Assembly (NCBI RefSeq): GCF_000484635.1
Contig: NZ_AXVM01000003.1
Location: 1-64,000 of the forward strand
Source of the DNA: Comamonas badia DSM 17552
GTDB lineage: Bacteria > Pseudomonadota > Gammaproteobacteria > Burkholderiales > Burkholderiaceae_C
DNA length: 64,000 bases
Direction of reading: 5' to 3'
The notes under the pieces are model-generated. The model did not search any database. It saw nothing but the letters and a program-made list of their open reading frames with translations, and had not been told where the DNA came from. Shown one piece after another: positions 35,937 to 46,252 of this stretch (its first letter is position 1; each line of letters begins with the position of its first letter). A program made the position numbers and the translations under genes.

Positions 35937-37220
35937 CTAGAGTAACGGCGAGCAGGCAGCGCGCCACCGGTCGGCCGGGAAATCCACGGAAAACGTCGAA
36001 CCTTGACCAACGATGCTCGCGACGTGCAGTTGCGCACCGTGGCGCTGCAGCACATGTTTGACGATGGCCAGGCCCAGGCCGGTACCACCGTTTTCGCGCG
36101 AGCGGCCAGGGTCGGCGCGATAGAAGCGCTCTGTCAGACGCGGCAGGTGTTCGGCGGCGATGCCGGGGCCGGTGTCCTGCACCACGAAGCGCGCACCGCC
36201 GCGCGCCAAAGGCTGCCACCGGACGCTGATGCGGCCGCCCGCAGGGGTATAGCGCACGGCATTGGTCACCAGGTTGGACAGTGCGCTCTGCAGTTCGGAG
36301 GCACTGCCGGCCAGCTCACCGGCCGCCTGCAGCGCAGCGTCCGCCGGAAACTCCAGGGTCTGGGGCGCTGCGTTCTCCGGCCTCAGCGCCACCGACAGCG
36401 TGCGCGCCTCATCCGCCACATGCCGCAGCAGTCGCCGCACCGGCGTCCATTCGGCCCTGTCCGGCAACGGGCTGCCTTCCAGGCGCGAAAGCGTCAGCAG
36501 GTCCTGCACCAGGTACTGCATGCGCGCGGCCTGCCGTGCCATCAGGCCCAGGTAGCGCGCGCGTTCGTCCTGCGTCAGTTCGAGGGTCTGCAGGGTCTCC
36601 ACGAAGCCGGCGAGCACGGTGAGCGGCGTGCGGATCTCATGCGAGACGTTGGCGACGAAATCGCGCCGCATCGCATCGGCCTGCTCGATGGCGGTGACGT
36701 CGCGCGCGAGCATCAGGCGCCGCCCCTCGCCATAGGGGTGCAGGCGCAGCGCCAGCCGCACCGGGTGCGTGGGCGTGCTGTCGCGCCCCGGCAGCAGCAG
36801 ATCCTGCGTGAAGTCGCCCTGCGCGCAGTAGGCGGCAAAGGCCGGCTCGCGCAGCAAGTTGCCGATGGCCTGCTGCCGGTCTCGCTCGGCCTCCAGGCCG
36901 AAGTGCTGCGCCGCCTGCTGGTTGAACCATTCAATGTGCCCCTGCGCATCCAGCAGCACCACGCCGTTGGGCGATGCCTGCAGCGCGGCGAGGAAATCCT
37001 GCAACCGCGCCTCGCTGGCTGCCGCACGCTGATTGTGCTGGCGCAGCAGGCGGCGCAGGCGCTGCGCCGCCTCGCCCCAGGCGCCGCGCAGCACCGGCGC
37101 CTGCGCCGGGTCGGCACCCTGGCGCAGCCAGCGGATGACGCGCCTGGCCTGCCAGGCGATCCGGGCTTGCCACGCCCCTACGGCCAGCAGCAGACCCAGC
37201 AGAACGAACCACGGCCACAT
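35937..37220 (-). CDS. phoR: Phosphate-regulon sensor kinase PhoR
   Basis: A 427-residue histidine kinase. One or two N-terminal membrane helices (about 2-18), a PAS domain (about 78-165, LQASPNGVVLLDAQGHIEWF), a HisKA domain with FVANVSHEIRTPLTVLAGF (phospho-His about 203), and a HATPase domain: NLVTNAVRYTP, VQDTGPGIAAEHL, GGTGLGLAIVKHV. It senses PstSCAB-PhoU state rather than external phosphate directly. Start ATG (MWPWFVLLG) preferred over a GTG one codon earlier. A type D repeat lies in the phoB-phoR gap. Confidence 0.93.
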   Translation of the reverse strand: MWPWFVLLGLLLAVGAWQARIAWQARRVIRWLRQGADPAQAPVLRGAWGEAAQRLRRLLRQHNQRAAASEARLQDFLAALQASPNGVVLLDAQGHIEWFNQQAAQHFGLEAERDRQQAIGNLLREPAFAAYCAQGDFTQDLLLPGRDSTPTHPVRLALRLHPYGEGRRLMLARDVTAIEQADAMRRDFVANVSHEIRTPLTVLAGFVETLQTLELTQDERARYLGLMARQAARMQYLVQDLLTLSRLEGSPLPDRAEWTPVRRLLRHVADEARTLSVALRPENAAPQTLEFPADAALQAAGELAGSASELQSALSNLVTNAVRYTPAGGRISVRWQPLARGGARFVVQDTGPGIAAEHLPRLTERFYRADPGRSRENGGTGLGLAIVKHVLQRHGAQLHVASIVGQGSTFSVDFPADRWRAACSPLL

Positions 37221-37250
37221 CACGGGGACATTCGGATTATTGAAAGAAAA

Positions 37251-37300
37251 GCGGCTGAAACGCTTTCATGCAAAGCGCGGCATGCTATTTATTTTAATAG
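37251..37300. repeat. Type D repeat copy between phoB and phoR
   Basis: Read on the minus strand: AATAAATAGCATGCCGCGCT then TTGCATGAAAGCGTTTCAGCC. It follows the AATAGC..GCGCTT....AAGCG...AGCC pattern and fills the gap between the two genes. Confidence 0.6.
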
Positions 37301-37990
37301 TTCACCCTGCGCCGTGAGCCGGTAGCCCACGCCGCGCACGGTTTCCAGCATCGGGCTGGCGGCACCCAGTGCCTCGCGCAGGCGCTTGACGTGCACGTCC
37401 ACCGTGCGCTCCTCGATGCAGACGTGGTCGCCCCAGAGTTTGTCGAGCAGCTGCGCGCGGCTGTGCACGCGTTCGGCGTGCTTCATCAGGTAGTGCAGCA
37501 GCTTGAATTCGGCCGGCCCCAGCTTGAGCGGCTCGCCGTGCCAGCTCGCGCGGCGGGTGCCCGCATCCAGTTCCAGCCCGCCCAGGACCACGCCATCGGC
37601 CACCTGCTCGGGCGCGCGCCGGCGCAAAACGGCACGGATGCGCGCCAGCAGTTCCTGGGGGGAAAAGGGCTTGGTGATGTAGTCGTCGGCGCCGGCGTCC
37701 AGCCCCGCCACCTTGTCGGGCTCGTCGCCACGCGCGGTCAGCATGAGGATGGGAACGGGTTTGGTACGCGGGTCGGCACGCCATTTGCGCGCCAGCTGCA
37801 GGCCGCTCTGGCCCGGCAGCATCCAGTCGAGCAGCACCACGTCGGGCAGCACGGCGTCCAGTTCGCGCTGGGCGGCCGCACCGTCCTCGGCCAGCACCGG
37901 CTTGAACCCGTTATGGCGCAGGTTGACGGCGATCAGTTCGGCAATTGCCGATTCGTCTTCAACGACCAGCACACGTGGCAAATGCTTCAT
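37289..37990 (-). CDS. phoB: Phosphate-regulon response regulator PhoB
   Basis: A 233-residue OmpR-family regulator. Receiver domain with acidic pair EDE (11-13), phospho-acceptor Asp55 in LLDWMLPGQSG, Thr/Lys switch LTARG and ITKPFSP. The winged helix (about 130-228) contains LKLGPAEFKLLHYLMKHAER and ERTVDVHVKRLREALG, the DNA-reading helix. It binds Pho boxes, one of which lies in front of pstS. Start MKHLPRVLVVEDE is standard; upstream frame is not coding. Confidence 0.96.
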   Translation of the reverse strand: MKHLPRVLVVEDESAIAELIAVNLRHNGFKPVLAEDGAAAQRELDAVLPDVVLLDWMLPGQSGLQLARKWRADPRTKPVPILMLTARGDEPDKVAGLDAGADDYITKPFSPQELLARIRAVLRRRAPEQVADGVVLGGLELDAGTRRASWHGEPLKLGPAEFKLLHYLMKHAERVHSRAQLLDKLWGDHVCIEERTVDVHVKRLREALGAASPMLETVRGVGYRLTAQGELLK

Positions 37991-38072
37991 CGCCGGGCCG
38001 CCCCCAGATGAAAAAACGGTCCTTCCGGGGGGCAGCGGACTGCGCGAAGCCAGGGAGTGTGGGGGCAGTGGT

Positions 38073-38774
38073 TCATCGCAGAGCGGTTTCAATATCCTGC
38101 AGCGCCGTGTGGCGTACGTCCTTGCCCTCGACCAGGTAGATGATGAGCTCGGCGATGTTCTTGGAATGGTCGCCGATGCGCTCGATCGCCTTGGCCAGGA
38201 ACAGCAGATCCAGACTTGCCGAGATGGTGCGCGCATCTTCCATCATGTAGGTGATGAGTTTGCGCACGAAGCCGTCGAACTCCTGGTCAATCAGGTCATC
38301 CTCCCTCAAAATGGCCAGCGCCGCCTGGGTGTCGAGCCGGGCAAAGGCGTCCAGCGCCTTGCGCAGCAGGCCCGATGCCAGGTCGGCGGCCACCCGCAGT
38401 TCGTTGCTGGGCAGCGAGCGCGCCGCGCCGCTTTCGATGATGGAACGCACCATGCGCGCCATGCGCGTGGCCTCGTCGCCCATGCGCTCCAGGTTGTTGG
38501 TCGCCTTGGAAAACGCCATCAGCAGGCGCAGATCGCGCGCCGTGGGCTGGCGCCGCGCGATGATGGTGGTCAGCTCGTGGTCGATCTCGACCTCCATCTG
38601 GTTGACGCGGTTTTCAATCGCCTCCACCTGCGCCGCCGCCTCCAGGCTGAACTGCGAGAGCGCGGCGATCGCCTGGCGGATCTGCGATTCCACATGCCCG
38701 CCCAGCTCCATCACACGGGCCGATACCTGGTTGAGTTCGCTGTCGAATTGGGTGGAAAGGTGTTTGTCGCTCAT
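38073..38774 (-). CDS. phoU: Phosphate-signalling complex protein PhoU
   Basis: A 233-residue, two-bundle helical protein. Each half carries the metal-binding E/DxxxD pattern ([20 protein letters not shown], and [20 protein letters not shown]). It links PstB transport state to PhoR, keeping the regulon off when phosphate is plentiful. The start overlaps the pstB stop by 4 bases. 82 bases separate it from phoB, so phoB-phoR might also have a secondary promoter. Confidence 0.96.
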   Translation of the reverse strand: MSDKHLSTQFDSELNQVSARVMELGGHVESQIRQAIAALSQFSLEAAAQVEAIENRVNQMEVEIDHELTTIIARRQPTARDLRLLMAFSKATNNLERMGDEATRMARMVRSIIESGAARSLPSNELRVAADLASGLLRKALDAFARLDTQAALAILREDDLIDQEFDGFVRKLITYMMEDARTISASLDLLFLAKAIERIGDHSKNIAELIIYLVEGKDVRHTALQDIETALR

Positions 38775-39553
38775 CCGAATCTCCCGGTGATGTAGTCCTC
38801 GGTCTCCTTGCGCTGCGGCTTGAAGAACATTGTCTGCGTGGCGCCAAACTCCACCAGATCGCCCAGGTACATGTACGCCGTGTAGTCGCTGCAGCGCGCC
38901 GCCTGCTGCATGTTGTGCGTGACGATGACCACCGTGTAGTCATTCTTGAGCTCGGCAATCAATTCTTCGATTTTTGCCGTGGAGATGGGGTCCAGCGCAG
39001 AGCAGGGCTCATCGAGCAGCAGCACCTCGGGCTTGATGGCAATGCCGCGCGCAATGCACAGGCGCTGCTGCTGCCCGCCCGACAGGCCGCTGCCGCTTTG
39101 GTGCAGCTTGTCCTTGACCTCGGCCCACAGCGCGGCCTTGCGCAGCGCCCATTCCACGCGCTCGTCCATGTCGCTGGCGTTCAGGCGCTCGAACAGCTTC
39201 ACGCCAAAGGCGATGTTGTCGTAGATCGACATGGGAAACGGCGTGGGTTTCTGGAACACCATGCCGACCTTGGCGCGGATCAGCGCCACGTCCTGGCGGC
39301 TGGTGAGCAAGTCGTCGCCATCGAGCAGGATTTGCCCCTGGGCGCGCTGCTCCGGGTAGAGCTCGAACATGCGGTTGAAGGTGCGCAGCAGCGTCGATTT
39401 GCCGCAACCCGAGGGGCCGATGAAGGCCGTGACCTGGTTGGCCGGAATGTCGAGGTTGATGCCCTTCAAGGCGTGGAACTTGCCATAGTAGAAGTTCAGG
39501 TCGCGCACGGCGAGCTTGGCAGGCATGGCGGGAGGGGGTGATACGGTGGTCAT
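38771..39553 (-). CDS. pstB: Phosphate ABC transporter ATP-binding protein PstB
   Basis: A 260-residue ABC ATPase. Walker [11 protein letters not shown]-loop [19 protein letters not shown], signature [18 protein letters not shown], Walker [14 protein letters not shown] and H-loop [13 protein letters not shown]. The PFPMSIYDN stretch is diagnostic of PstB among ABC ATPases. It powers phosphate uptake through PstA-PstC. Follows pstA by 4 bases and overlaps phoU. Confidence 0.97.
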   Translation of the reverse strand: MTTVSPPPAMPAKLAVRDLNFYYGKFHALKGINLDIPANQVTAFIGPSGCGKSTLLRTFNRMFELYPEQRAQGQILLDGDDLLTSRQDVALIRAKVGMVFQKPTPFPMSIYDNIAFGVKLFERLNASDMDERVEWALRKAALWAEVKDKLHQSGSGLSGGQQQRLCIARGIAIKPEVLLLDEPCSALDPISTAKIEELIAELKNDYTVVIVTHNMQQAARCSDYTAYMYLGDLVEFGATQTMFFKPQRKETEDYITGRFG

Positions 39554-39557
39554 GGTG

Positions 39558-40439
39558 TCATTTTTGGCGTGTCAGCACGCGCGCCAGGATGTTCAGGCCC
39601 AGCACCGCGGCGGTGATGAGGAAGACGGCGGCCCAGGCGAGCTGCTGCCAGTTCTCGTACGGGCTCATGGCAAATTTGAAGATGGTCACCGGCAGACTGG
39701 CCATGGGCTTGTCCAGGTCGCCGTTCCAGAACTGGTTGTTCAGCGACGTGAACAACAGCGGTGCCGTCTCGCCCGCAATGCGCGCCACGGCCAGCAGCAC
39801 GCCGGTGATGACCCCGGCGCGCGCGGCCCGCAGCGTCACCAGGGTGATGACCTTCCACTTGGGCGCTCCCAGGGCGTAGGCGGCTTCGCGCAGGCTGGCG
39901 GGCACCAGCAGCAGCATGTTTTCCGTCGTGCGGATCACCACCGGAATGACGATCAGCGCCAGCGCCAGAGCGCCCGCCCAGCCGGAGAAGCTCTTGAAAC
40001 GCGCCACCACCACGGTGTAGACGAACAGGCCCAGCACGATGGAGGGCGCGGACAGCAGGATGTCGTTGACAAAGCGCGTGCTGGCCGCGAGAGCGCCCTG
40101 GCGCCCGTATTCGGCCAGATAGACGCCGGCGAGGATGCCGATCGGCGTGCCGACGAAGGTCGCGAGCAGCACCATGATGAACGAGCCCCAGATCGCATTG
40201 GCCAAGCCGCCAGCGTCGTTGGGCGGCGGCGTCATCTCGGTGAACAGCGACAGCGACAGGCCGCCGATGCCAAGGCGTATCGTCTCCCACAAAATCCACA
40301 CCAGCCAGAACACGCCGAAGGCCATGGCGGCGAGCGACAGGGCCAGCGCGATCTGGTTCATCCGCTTGCGCGCCGCAAAGCGGGCCTGGCGGGTGCGCGC
40401 CAGTTCGGCGGCCGAAATGAGTTTTTGCGAGGTCGTCAT
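39558..40439 (-). CDS. pstA: Phosphate ABC transporter permease PstA
   Basis: A 293-residue permease with six predicted helices (first at about 33-57). The EAA-like coupling loop is [36 protein letters not shown] and [16 protein letters not shown] are typical of PstA. It forms the channel with PstC. Overlaps pstC by 4 bases. Confidence 0.95.
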   Translation of the reverse strand: MTTSQKLISAAELARTRQARFAARKRMNQIALALSLAAMAFGVFWLVWILWETIRLGIGGLSLSLFTEMTPPPNDAGGLANAIWGSFIMVLLATFVGTPIGILAGVYLAEYGRQGALAASTRFVNDILLSAPSIVLGLFVYTVVVARFKSFSGWAGALALALIVIPVVIRTTENMLLLVPASLREAAYALGAPKWKVITLVTLRAARAGVITGVLLAVARIAGETAPLLFTSLNNQFWNGDLDKPMASLPVTIFKFAMSPYENWQQLAWAAVFLITAAVLGLNILARVLTRQK

Positions 40440-41464
40440 GCGCGCGCTCCCTCGCCCTTTTGCAGGCGGCTCAGCAGCAGCTTGGACAGCGACAGCACGA
40501 TAAAGGTGATGCCAAACAGCACCAACCCCAGGTAGATCAGCGAGGCCTGGTGCAGGCCCTCGCCGGCCTCGGCGAATTCATTGGCCAGCGCCGAGGTGAT
40601 GCTGTTGGCGGCCTCGAACAACGAGAGCGAGTTCAGCTGGTTCATGTTGCCGATGACGAAGGTCACGGCCATGGTCTCGCCCAGCGCGCGGCCCAGGCCC
40701 AGCATCACGCCGCCGAGCACGCCCGTCTTGGTGTAGGGCAGCACCACCTTCCACACCACCTCCCAGGTGGTCGCCCCCAGGCCGTAGGCCGATTCCTTGA
40801 GCAGCGCGGGCGTGACCTCGAACACGTCGCGCATGACCGAGGCGATGAAGGGGATCACCATGATCGCCAGAATGATGCCCGCCGACAAAATGCCGATGCC
40901 CACCGGCGGGCCGGACACCAGCGCACCCAGCAAGGGCACGCCCTTGAACAGCGCCTGCAGCGGCTGCTGCACCCAGGCGGCCAGGATGGGGCCGAACACC
41001 ATCAGCCCCCACATGCCATAGACGATGGACGGCACGGCGGCCAGCAGCTCGATGGCCGTGCCCAGCGGACGCTTGAGCCAGGCGGGCGAGAGTTCGGTCA
41101 GGAACAGCGCGATGCCGAAGCTCACCGGCACCGCGATCACCAGGGCGATGGCCGAGGTCATCAGCGTGCCGTAGATCATCACCAGGCCGCCGTAATCGTT
41201 CTGCACCGGGTCCCAGGTGGCGCTGGTCAAAAAGCCCAGGCCGTAATGCGCGATGGAAGGCCAGGCGCCGATGACGAGCGAGACCAGCACGCCCAGCAGC
41301 AGCGCCAGGGTCAGCAGCGCGGCGCCACGGGCCGAGAGCGCAAACAAACGATCCGCCCACTGCGCGGGCAGCCAGGGGCGCGACCCAGGCGGGCGCACCG
41401 GCTGCACCCGGGACGGCGCCGCGGAAGTCAAGGTAGTGGACACAGTCGGGCTTCTTTGATGCAT
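40436..41464 (-). CDS. pstC: Phosphate ABC transporter permease PstC
   Basis: A 342-residue permease with a cytoplasmic N-terminal extension of about 45 residues and six helices. Coupling loop [20 protein letters not shown]; PstC hallmarks [20 protein letters not shown] and [18 protein letters not shown]. The ATG used is the outer one; GTG or internal sites would shorten only the disordered tail. The 70-base gap from pstS contains a type B repeat. Confidence 0.95.
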   Translation of the reverse strand: MHQRSPTVSTTLTSAAPSRVQPVRPPGSRPWLPAQWADRLFALSARGAALLTLALLLGVLVSLVIGAWPSIAHYGLGFLTSATWDPVQNDYGGLVMIYGTLMTSAIALVIAVPVSFGIALFLTELSPAWLKRPLGTAIELLAAVPSIVYGMWGLMVFGPILAAWVQQPLQALFKGVPLLGALVSGPPVGIGILSAGIILAIMVIPFIASVMRDVFEVTPALLKESAYGLGATTWEVVWKVVLPYTKTGVLGGVMLGLGRALGETMAVTFVIGNMNQLNSLSLFEAANSITSALANEFAEAGEGLHQASLIYLGLVLFGITFIVLSLSKLLLSRLQKGEGARA

Positions 41465-41471
41465 GGCGAGG

Positions 41472-41520
41472 AGCCGCCCCCGCCCTCTCCCGCGCGCGGG
41501 AGGGGGTGGAGGCGGGGAAG
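41472..41520. repeat. Type B-like repeat between pstS and pstC
   Basis: GCCCCCGCCCTCTCCCGCGC then GCGGGAGGGGGTGGAGGCGGGG: one type B unit with a CGCGCG loop. It could form a strong hairpin in the pst mRNA just after pstS, the position where partial termination or 3'-end protection often raises the yield of the binding protein relative to the permeases. Confidence 0.8.
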
Positions 41521-41534
41521 CAACAAGCGCTCGA

Positions 41535-42575
41535 TTATTTCAGTTCAATCGGCTTGCCCGCACCGTCCACAATCTGCCCCCAGGACTTGGCGATCTGCCC
41601 CTTTACCGTTTCGGGCATGGGCACGTAGTCCAGATCGGCCGCCGTCTTGTCGCCGCCCTTGTAGGCCCATTCGAAGAATTGAAGCGCGGTGGCCGCCTGC
41701 TGCGGCTTGTCCTGCACCTTGTGCATCAGGATGAAGGTGGCGCCGGTGATGGGCCAGGCGGCCTTGCCACCTTGATTGGTCAGAATCTGGTAGAAGCTCT
41801 TGTTCCAGTCGGCACCGGCAGCCGCGGCCTTGAATGCCTCGTCCTCCGGCGCGACGAACTGGCCTTCGGCGTTTTGCATCTGCACGAAGGTCATCCTGTT
41901 CTGCTTGACGTAGGCGTACTCGACGTAGCCGATCGAATTCGCCAGGCGGCCCACGAACGCCGCCACGCCTTCATTGCCCTTGCCGCCCGCGCCCAGCGGC
42001 CAGTTCACCGCCGTGCCCTCACCCACCTTGGCTTTCCACTCGGCATTCACCTTGCTCAGGTAATTGGTGAAGATGAAACTCGTGCCCGAGCCATCGGCGC
42101 GGCGCACGGGGGCGATATCGGCATCGGGCAGGGCGACCCCGGGGTTGAGCGCGGTAATCGCCGCGTCATTCCACTTGGTGATCTTGCCCAGATAGATGTC
42201 CCCCAGCACGGGGCCGCTGAGCTTGAGTTGCCCCGGGGCAATGCCCTTGATGTTGACCACGGGTACCACGCCGCCAATCACCGTGGGAAATTGCACCAGA
42301 CCCTTGGCGGCCAGGTCTGCGTCCTTGAGCGGCGCATCGGACGCGCCAAAATCCACCGTCTTGGCCTCGATCTGGCGCAGGCCCGCGCCCGAGCCCACGG
42401 ATTGGTAATTGATCTTCACGCCCGTGGCCTTGTGGTAATCCGCCGCCCACTTGGCGTACAGCGGCGCCGGGAAACTCGCGCCAGCGCCGGTGGCCTCCTG
42501 CTGTGCCAGTGCCGGAGAAGCCATCCCGGCCGTCGCCATGGCCCAAACCAGAATCAGTCGCATCGATTGCATCAT
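41535..42575 (-). CDS. pstS: Phosphate-binding periplasmic protein PstS
   Basis: A 346-residue binding protein. Signal peptide [20 protein letters not shown] ending PALAQ. Phosphate-contact motifs: [60 protein letters not shown]. It delivers phosphate to PstCA. Three ATGs (two adjacent and one four codons in) could be the start; a frame open further upstream uses TTG and is rejected. The first gene after the Pho box. Confidence 0.95.
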   Translation of the reverse strand: MMQSMRLILVWAMATAGMASPALAQQEATGAGASFPAPLYAKWAADYHKATGVKINYQSVGSGAGLRQIEAKTVDFGASDAPLKDADLAAKGLVQFPTVIGGVVPVVNIKGIAPGQLKLSGPVLGDIYLGKITKWNDAAITALNPGVALPDADIAPVRRADGSGTSFIFTNYLSKVNAEWKAKVGEGTAVNWPLGAGGKGNEGVAAFVGRLANSIGYVEYAYVKQNRMTFVQMQNAEGQFVAPEDEAFKAAAAGADWNKSFYQILTNQGGKAAWPITGATFILMHKVQDKPQQAATALQFFEWAYKGGDKTAADLDYVPMPETVKGQIAKSWGQIVDGAGKPIELK

Positions 42576-42613
42576 GAAAAGCACGAAGCGTGCAGAGTTG
42601 AACAACGCTGCCT

Positions 42614-42647
42614 ACTCTAGAAGCGCTTTGTGACAGCGTCATGACGG
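42614..42647 (-). promoter_or_regulatory. Pho box and -10 region of the pst operon
   Basis: On the minus strand: CCGTCAT-GACG-CTGTCAC, two 7-base half-sites 11 bases apart, matching the PhoB consensus CTGTCAT at 6 and 6 of 7 positions (the second differs only in the last, permitted C). Ten bases later lies TAGAGT, a fair -10 box. PhoB bound at such a site replaces the -35 element. It is about 55 bases upstream of the pstS start. Confidence 0.82.
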
Positions 42648-42796
42648 CGGCGGCCCCAGCATGCAGACGCGGACACCAGGCGCTGGCGCATCCGGTCGCA
42701 GCCAATGCAATGCAAGCGCTTCTTGACCTGGATCATGGACGCCGGCCATCGATGCTGTCACGCTCGCAGCCTGTAAAAATCCTTTGGGGCCTGACC

Positions 42797-43387
42797 ATGG
42801 AATCGACCGCCCTGCGCATCATTCGCGAAGAACACTTTTCCATCGCCGCCGTACTGCGCTCGCTGCGCCTGATGCTGCAGCGCGGCCCGGGAGATGACCC
42901 GCAGCCGTTTTTCGACGCCATGCGGGCGATGCTGTTCTACATCGACGAGGTGCCGGAAAAAGAGCACCACCCCAAGGAAACCGAGCTGCTGTTCAAGCCG
43001 GTGCTGGAGCGCATGTCGGAGCATGCTCAGGTGCTTCAGCATCTGGAACGCGAGCACGCCAACGGCGAGCGCGCGGTGCGCGAGCTGCAGCACCAGCTGC
43101 TGGCCTGGGAGTTGATGGGCGAGGGGCGGCGCGAGGTGTTCACCAAGAACCTCACCAGCTACATCACTTTCTACCTGGAACACATGCGGCTGGAAGAAAC
43201 CCTGATCATCCCCGCTGCGCTCAAGGTCTTCACCGCCGATGACTGGGTCGCCATCGATGCCGCGTTTGCCAGGAACCGCGACCCACTGGCGAAGGGTGCC
43301 GAACTCTCACCCGAGTACGAGCGGCTGTTTCACCGCATCGTACGCATCGCGCCGAGCCCGATCGGCCTCGGCGAAACCGAGGGTTGA
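42797..43387 (+). CDS. Hemerythrin-like HHE-domain protein
   Basis: A 196-residue four-helix protein. Candidate iron ligands: IIREEHFSIAAVL, EKEHHPKETELLFK, HLEREHANGERAV, FYLEHMRLEETLII, the HHE pattern of hemerythrin-like domains. Roles in this family include O2, NO or iron sensing and repair of iron-sulfur damage; none can be chosen here. Start MESTALRI chosen as first residue of the domain. It is divergent from pstS, sharing a 220-base intergenic region, and convergent with fabB. Confidence 0.88.
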   Translation: MESTALRIIREEHFSIAAVLRSLRLMLQRGPGDDPQPFFDAMRAMLFYIDEVPEKEHHPKETELLFKPVLERMSEHAQVLQHLEREHANGERAVRELQHQLLAWELMGEGRREVFTKNLTSYITFYLEHMRLEETLIIPAALKVFTADDWVAIDAAFARNRDPLAKGAELSPEYERLFHRIVRIAPSPIGLGETEG

Positions 43388-43398
43388 ACCGGCCCCGC

Positions 43399-44619
43399 TC
43401 AGCCGCCCCAGCGGCGCAGCACCAGGCAGGCGTTGGTGCCGCCAAAGCCGAAGCTGTTGGACAGCACCTGGCGCAGCGTGGCCTCGCGCGCCTGGGTCAC
43501 CAGCGGCATGTCGCCGACGGCCGGGTCGGGCGTCTCGACGTTGGCCGAGCCGGCGATGAAGCCCTTCATCAGCATGATCAGGCTGAAAATGGCTTCTTGC
43601 ACGCCGGTGGCGCCCTGCGAGTGGCCGGCCAGCGACTTGGTGCTGGAAAACGGCGGGATGCGGCTGCCGAACACCTTGCGGATGGCGTGCAGTTCGGGCA
43701 CGTCGCCCACCGGGGTGGAGGTGCCGTGGGTGTTGATGTAGTCGATCGGCTCGGCCAGGCCCTCGATGGCCTGGCGCATGCAGGCCACGGCGCCGTCGCC
43801 GGACGGGGCCACCATGTCCTCGCCGTCGGAAGAGATGCCGAAACCCACCACCTCGGCCAGGATGGCCGCACCGCGCTGCTCGGCGTGCTCCAGGCTCTCC
43901 AGCACCAGCGCGCCGCCGCCGCCGGCGATGACGAAGCCGTCGCGGTTGAGGTCATACGGGCGCGAGGCCTTGTCGGGCGTGGCGTTGTACTTGCTGGACA
44001 TGGCGCCCATGCCGTCGAACAGCAGCGCCAGGCCCCAGGACAGCTCCTCGCCGCCACCGGCGAACATCACATCCTGCGTGCCCCAGGCGATCTGCTGCGC
44101 CGCCGCGCCGATGCAGTGCGCCGAGGTGGAGCAGGCCGAGGTGATGGAGTAGTTGATGCCCTTGATGCGGAAGTTGGTCGCCAGGTTGGCCGACACCGTC
44201 GAGCCCATGCAGCGCGTGACCTGGTAGGGCCCGACGCGGCGAATGCCCTTGCTGCGCAGGGTGTCGGCGGCTTCGATCTGGTTGGCCGGCGAGCCGCCGC
44301 CCGAGCCCATGATGAGGCCGGTGCGCGGGTGGCTGATCTGCCCGGGCGCGAGGCCTGCTTGCTTGATCGCGTCTTCCAGCGCGATCTGGGCGTAGGCCGC
44401 GGCATCGCCCATGAAGCGCAGCCGCTTGCGGTCGATGCGCGCTTCGAGGTCGATCTCGGGCGCGCCGGCGACCTGGCTGCGCAGGCCCAGTTCGGCGAAC
44501 TGGGGCGCCGCCTTGATACCCGAGCGGCCCTCGCGCAGCGCGGCCTCGACCGTCGCCAGATCGTTGCCAATGCACGAGACAATGCCCGCGCCGGTGATCA
44601 CCACGCGCTTTTTGTTCAT
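43399..44619 (-). CDS. fabB: 3-oxoacyl-[ACP] synthase I FabB
   Basis: A 406-residue condensing enzyme needed for elongation of unsaturated acyl chains. Active-site Cys in [19 protein letters not shown], His in [13 protein letters not shown] and His in [18 protein letters not shown]. The ACSTSAHC form separates FabB from FabF. Start [12 protein letters not shown] overlaps the fabA stop by 4 bases; the pair is a normal fabAB operon. Confidence 0.96.
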   Translation of the reverse strand: MNKKRVVITGAGIVSCIGNDLATVEAALREGRSGIKAAPQFAELGLRSQVAGAPEIDLEARIDRKRLRFMGDAAAYAQIALEDAIKQAGLAPGQISHPRTGLIMGSGGGSPANQIEAADTLRSKGIRRVGPYQVTRCMGSTVSANLATNFRIKGINYSITSACSTSAHCIGAAAQQIAWGTQDVMFAGGGEELSWGLALLFDGMGAMSSKYNATPDKASRPYDLNRDGFVIAGGGGALVLESLEHAEQRGAAILAEVVGFGISSDGEDMVAPSGDGAVACMRQAIEGLAEPIDYINTHGTSTPVGDVPELHAIRKVFGSRIPPFSSTKSLAGHSQGATGVQEAIFSLIMLMKGFIAGSANVETPDPAVGDMPLVTQAREATLRQVLSNSFGFGGTNACLVLRRWGG

Positions 44620-45137
44620 GCTGCGTCCTTGTCGCCTCCGTTGCGCAGAAACAAGCCGACGCGCAGATCGTGGGCGGCGTAAATTTCCTTGCCGTCGGCC
44701 AGCAGGCGCGCATCGCCGATCGCCATGTTCAGCTTGCGCTTGATCACCCGCTTGATGTCGATCTCGTAGGTGACCAGCTTCACGTCGGGACCGACCTCGC
44801 CGGTGAACTTCACCTCGCCCGCGCCCAACGCACGGCCACGCCCCGGCAGTCGCAGCCAGGTGAGGTAGAAGCCAATGAGCTGCCACATCGCGTCCAGCCC
44901 GAGGCAGCCCGGCATCACCGGATCGCCGCGGAAATGGCAGTCGAAGAACCAGAGGTCGGGCCGCACGTCCAGCTCGGCCACGATTTTCCCCTGGTTGTGC
45001 ACGCCGCCTTCGTTGTCGATATGCGTGATGCGGTCGAACATCAGCATCGGCGGCAGCGGCAGGCGTCCGGCATCGGGGCCAAAGAGACGCCCTTCGCCCG
45101 AGGCGATGAGCTGGTCGTATGAGAAGGATTCGGCCAT
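44616..45137 (-). CDS. fabA: 3-hydroxydecanoyl-[ACP] dehydratase/isomerase FabA
   Basis: A 173-residue hot-dog enzyme that dehydrates and isomerises C10 intermediates, the branch to unsaturated fatty acids. Catalytic His in [20 protein letters not shown] and Asp in the same stretch (GLDAMWQ). [15 protein letters not shown] and [12 protein letters not shown] are family signatures. First gene of fabAB; a 13-base palindrome lies 40 bases upstream. Confidence 0.97.
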   Translation of the reverse strand: MAESFSYDQLIASGEGRLFGPDAGRLPLPPMLMFDRITHIDNEGGVHNQGKIVAELDVRPDLWFFDCHFRGDPVMPGCLGLDAMWQLIGFYLTWLRLPGRGRALGAGEVKFTGEVGPDVKLVTYEIDIKRVIKRKLNMAIGDARLLADGKEIYAAHDLRVGLFLRNGGDKDAA

Positions 45138-45177
45138 GGTAATTCTGAGGGGCGTATACGCGGTGCAATGGTCAATC

Positions 45178-45190
45178 GCAGATTATCTGC
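45178..45190. promoter_or_regulatory. Perfect palindrome upstream of fabA (candidate operator)
   Basis: GCAGATTATCTGC, 6-base arms around one central base, 41 bases upstream of the fabA start, in the region where a promoter is expected. It is not a match to the E. coli FabR or FadR consensus that I recall. The regulator is unknown. Confidence 0.35.
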
Positions 45191-45310
45191 GCTTGCATCC
45201 GTCTCGCAGAGCCACTAGTGTAGTAGCCACCCCACCCAAGCCACTTGCGTCCCGCACTCCTTCAGGCGCATGGCCCGGTACTGGCGCCATGCCATCGATC
45301 TCGCTTGCCG

Positions 45311-46234
45311 TCAGAAGTTGTGGCGCAGGCCCAGGCCGTAGTTGTTGCCGCCATCAAGACGCAGGTAGGCCGCGTACATGAACGTGCGCTTGGACAACGC
45401 GTATTTGGCTTCCAAGAGGCCATTGGTGTACTTCTTGGGGGCCACGTTGTTCTTGGTGTCACGAACCAGGTCGGCCGTCAGGGTCCAGGCGTTCAGACGC
45501 ATTTGCCCGCCGATCGAGAGTCCAGCGCGCTTGCCGTGGTTGTCGCTGTAAGAGGCCACGATGGCATAGTTGCCAAAGTTGTAACGGCCGCCGACGACGT
45601 AACCGGTTTTTTCGGTCTGCTGCTTGTTGACACCCAGCGAGGCGGTCAACGGCCCCTGGCGGTAGATGACGTTGACATCCCATTTGGCCTTGCCGGCATT
45701 GTCGTTCTTGAGGATGTACCCACCGGTTGCCGTCAATCCGCTGAAATTGGGCGTGGAGTAGCTGAACTGGTTGCTGTTGCGCGATCCGCCGATGTCTCCA
45801 TAGGTTTTGCGAACCGCCGAATAGTTGGCCATGCTCGTCAGCTCCCACGCGGAGATCGCCGAGAACGTCGGTGCGAACGTGCGGCCCATGTCGAAGGTAC
45901 CCCAGCCGCCGGACAGCCACATGTGCGACTGGCGACCCCAGAATGTCGGGCCTATGCTCTGCTGCGCACCGTCCTTCAGGTTGATGCCGGTCTCCAGTTG
46001 GAAGCCTACCTTCAGACCGCCGCCCAGATCTTCGGTTCCGCGCACGCCGACGCGGCTGGGGGTGTTGGCCATCAGGCCGCTGCCGCTGATCATGCCGAAC
46101 TTTCCACCGGCGACCTTGCCCATCGCTGCGTCCGCAATGCCATACAGCGTGACGTTGGATTGGGCAAATGCCGCGCTGCTGGTGATGGCTGCGGCCAAGA
46201 CGGCAAGTGTGCTCAGGGCATGACGGTACTGCAT
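45311..46234 (-). CDS. Outer-membrane porin, Porin_4 (Omp32-like) type
   Basis: A 307-residue porin with a signal peptide (1-24, ending AFA) and mature start QSNVTLYGIADAAMGKVAGG, typical of beta-proteobacterial general porins. Strand repeats end at the C-terminal LGLRHNF, whose final Phe is the assembly signal. Loop 3 is visible near RTFAPTFSAISAWELTSM. It is shorter than the common 330-380 residues, so some outer loops are reduced. Base composition is lower in GC than its neighbours, as often for highly expressed porins. Confidence 0.92.
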   Translation of the reverse strand: MQYRHALSTLAVLAAAITSSAAFAQSNVTLYGIADAAMGKVAGGKFGMISGSGLMANTPSRVGVRGTEDLGGGLKVGFQLETGINLKDGAQQSIGPTFWGRQSHMWLSGGWGTFDMGRTFAPTFSAISAWELTSMANYSAVRKTYGDIGGSRNSNQFSYSTPNFSGLTATGGYILKNDNAGKAKWDVNVIYRQGPLTASLGVNKQQTEKTGYVVGGRYNFGNYAIVASYSDNHGKRAGLSIGGQMRLNAWTLTADLVRDTKNNVAPKKYTNGLLEAKYALSKRTFMYAAYLRLDGGNNYGLGLRHNF

Positions 46235-46252
46235 CGGGTTCTCCAGTTACAA

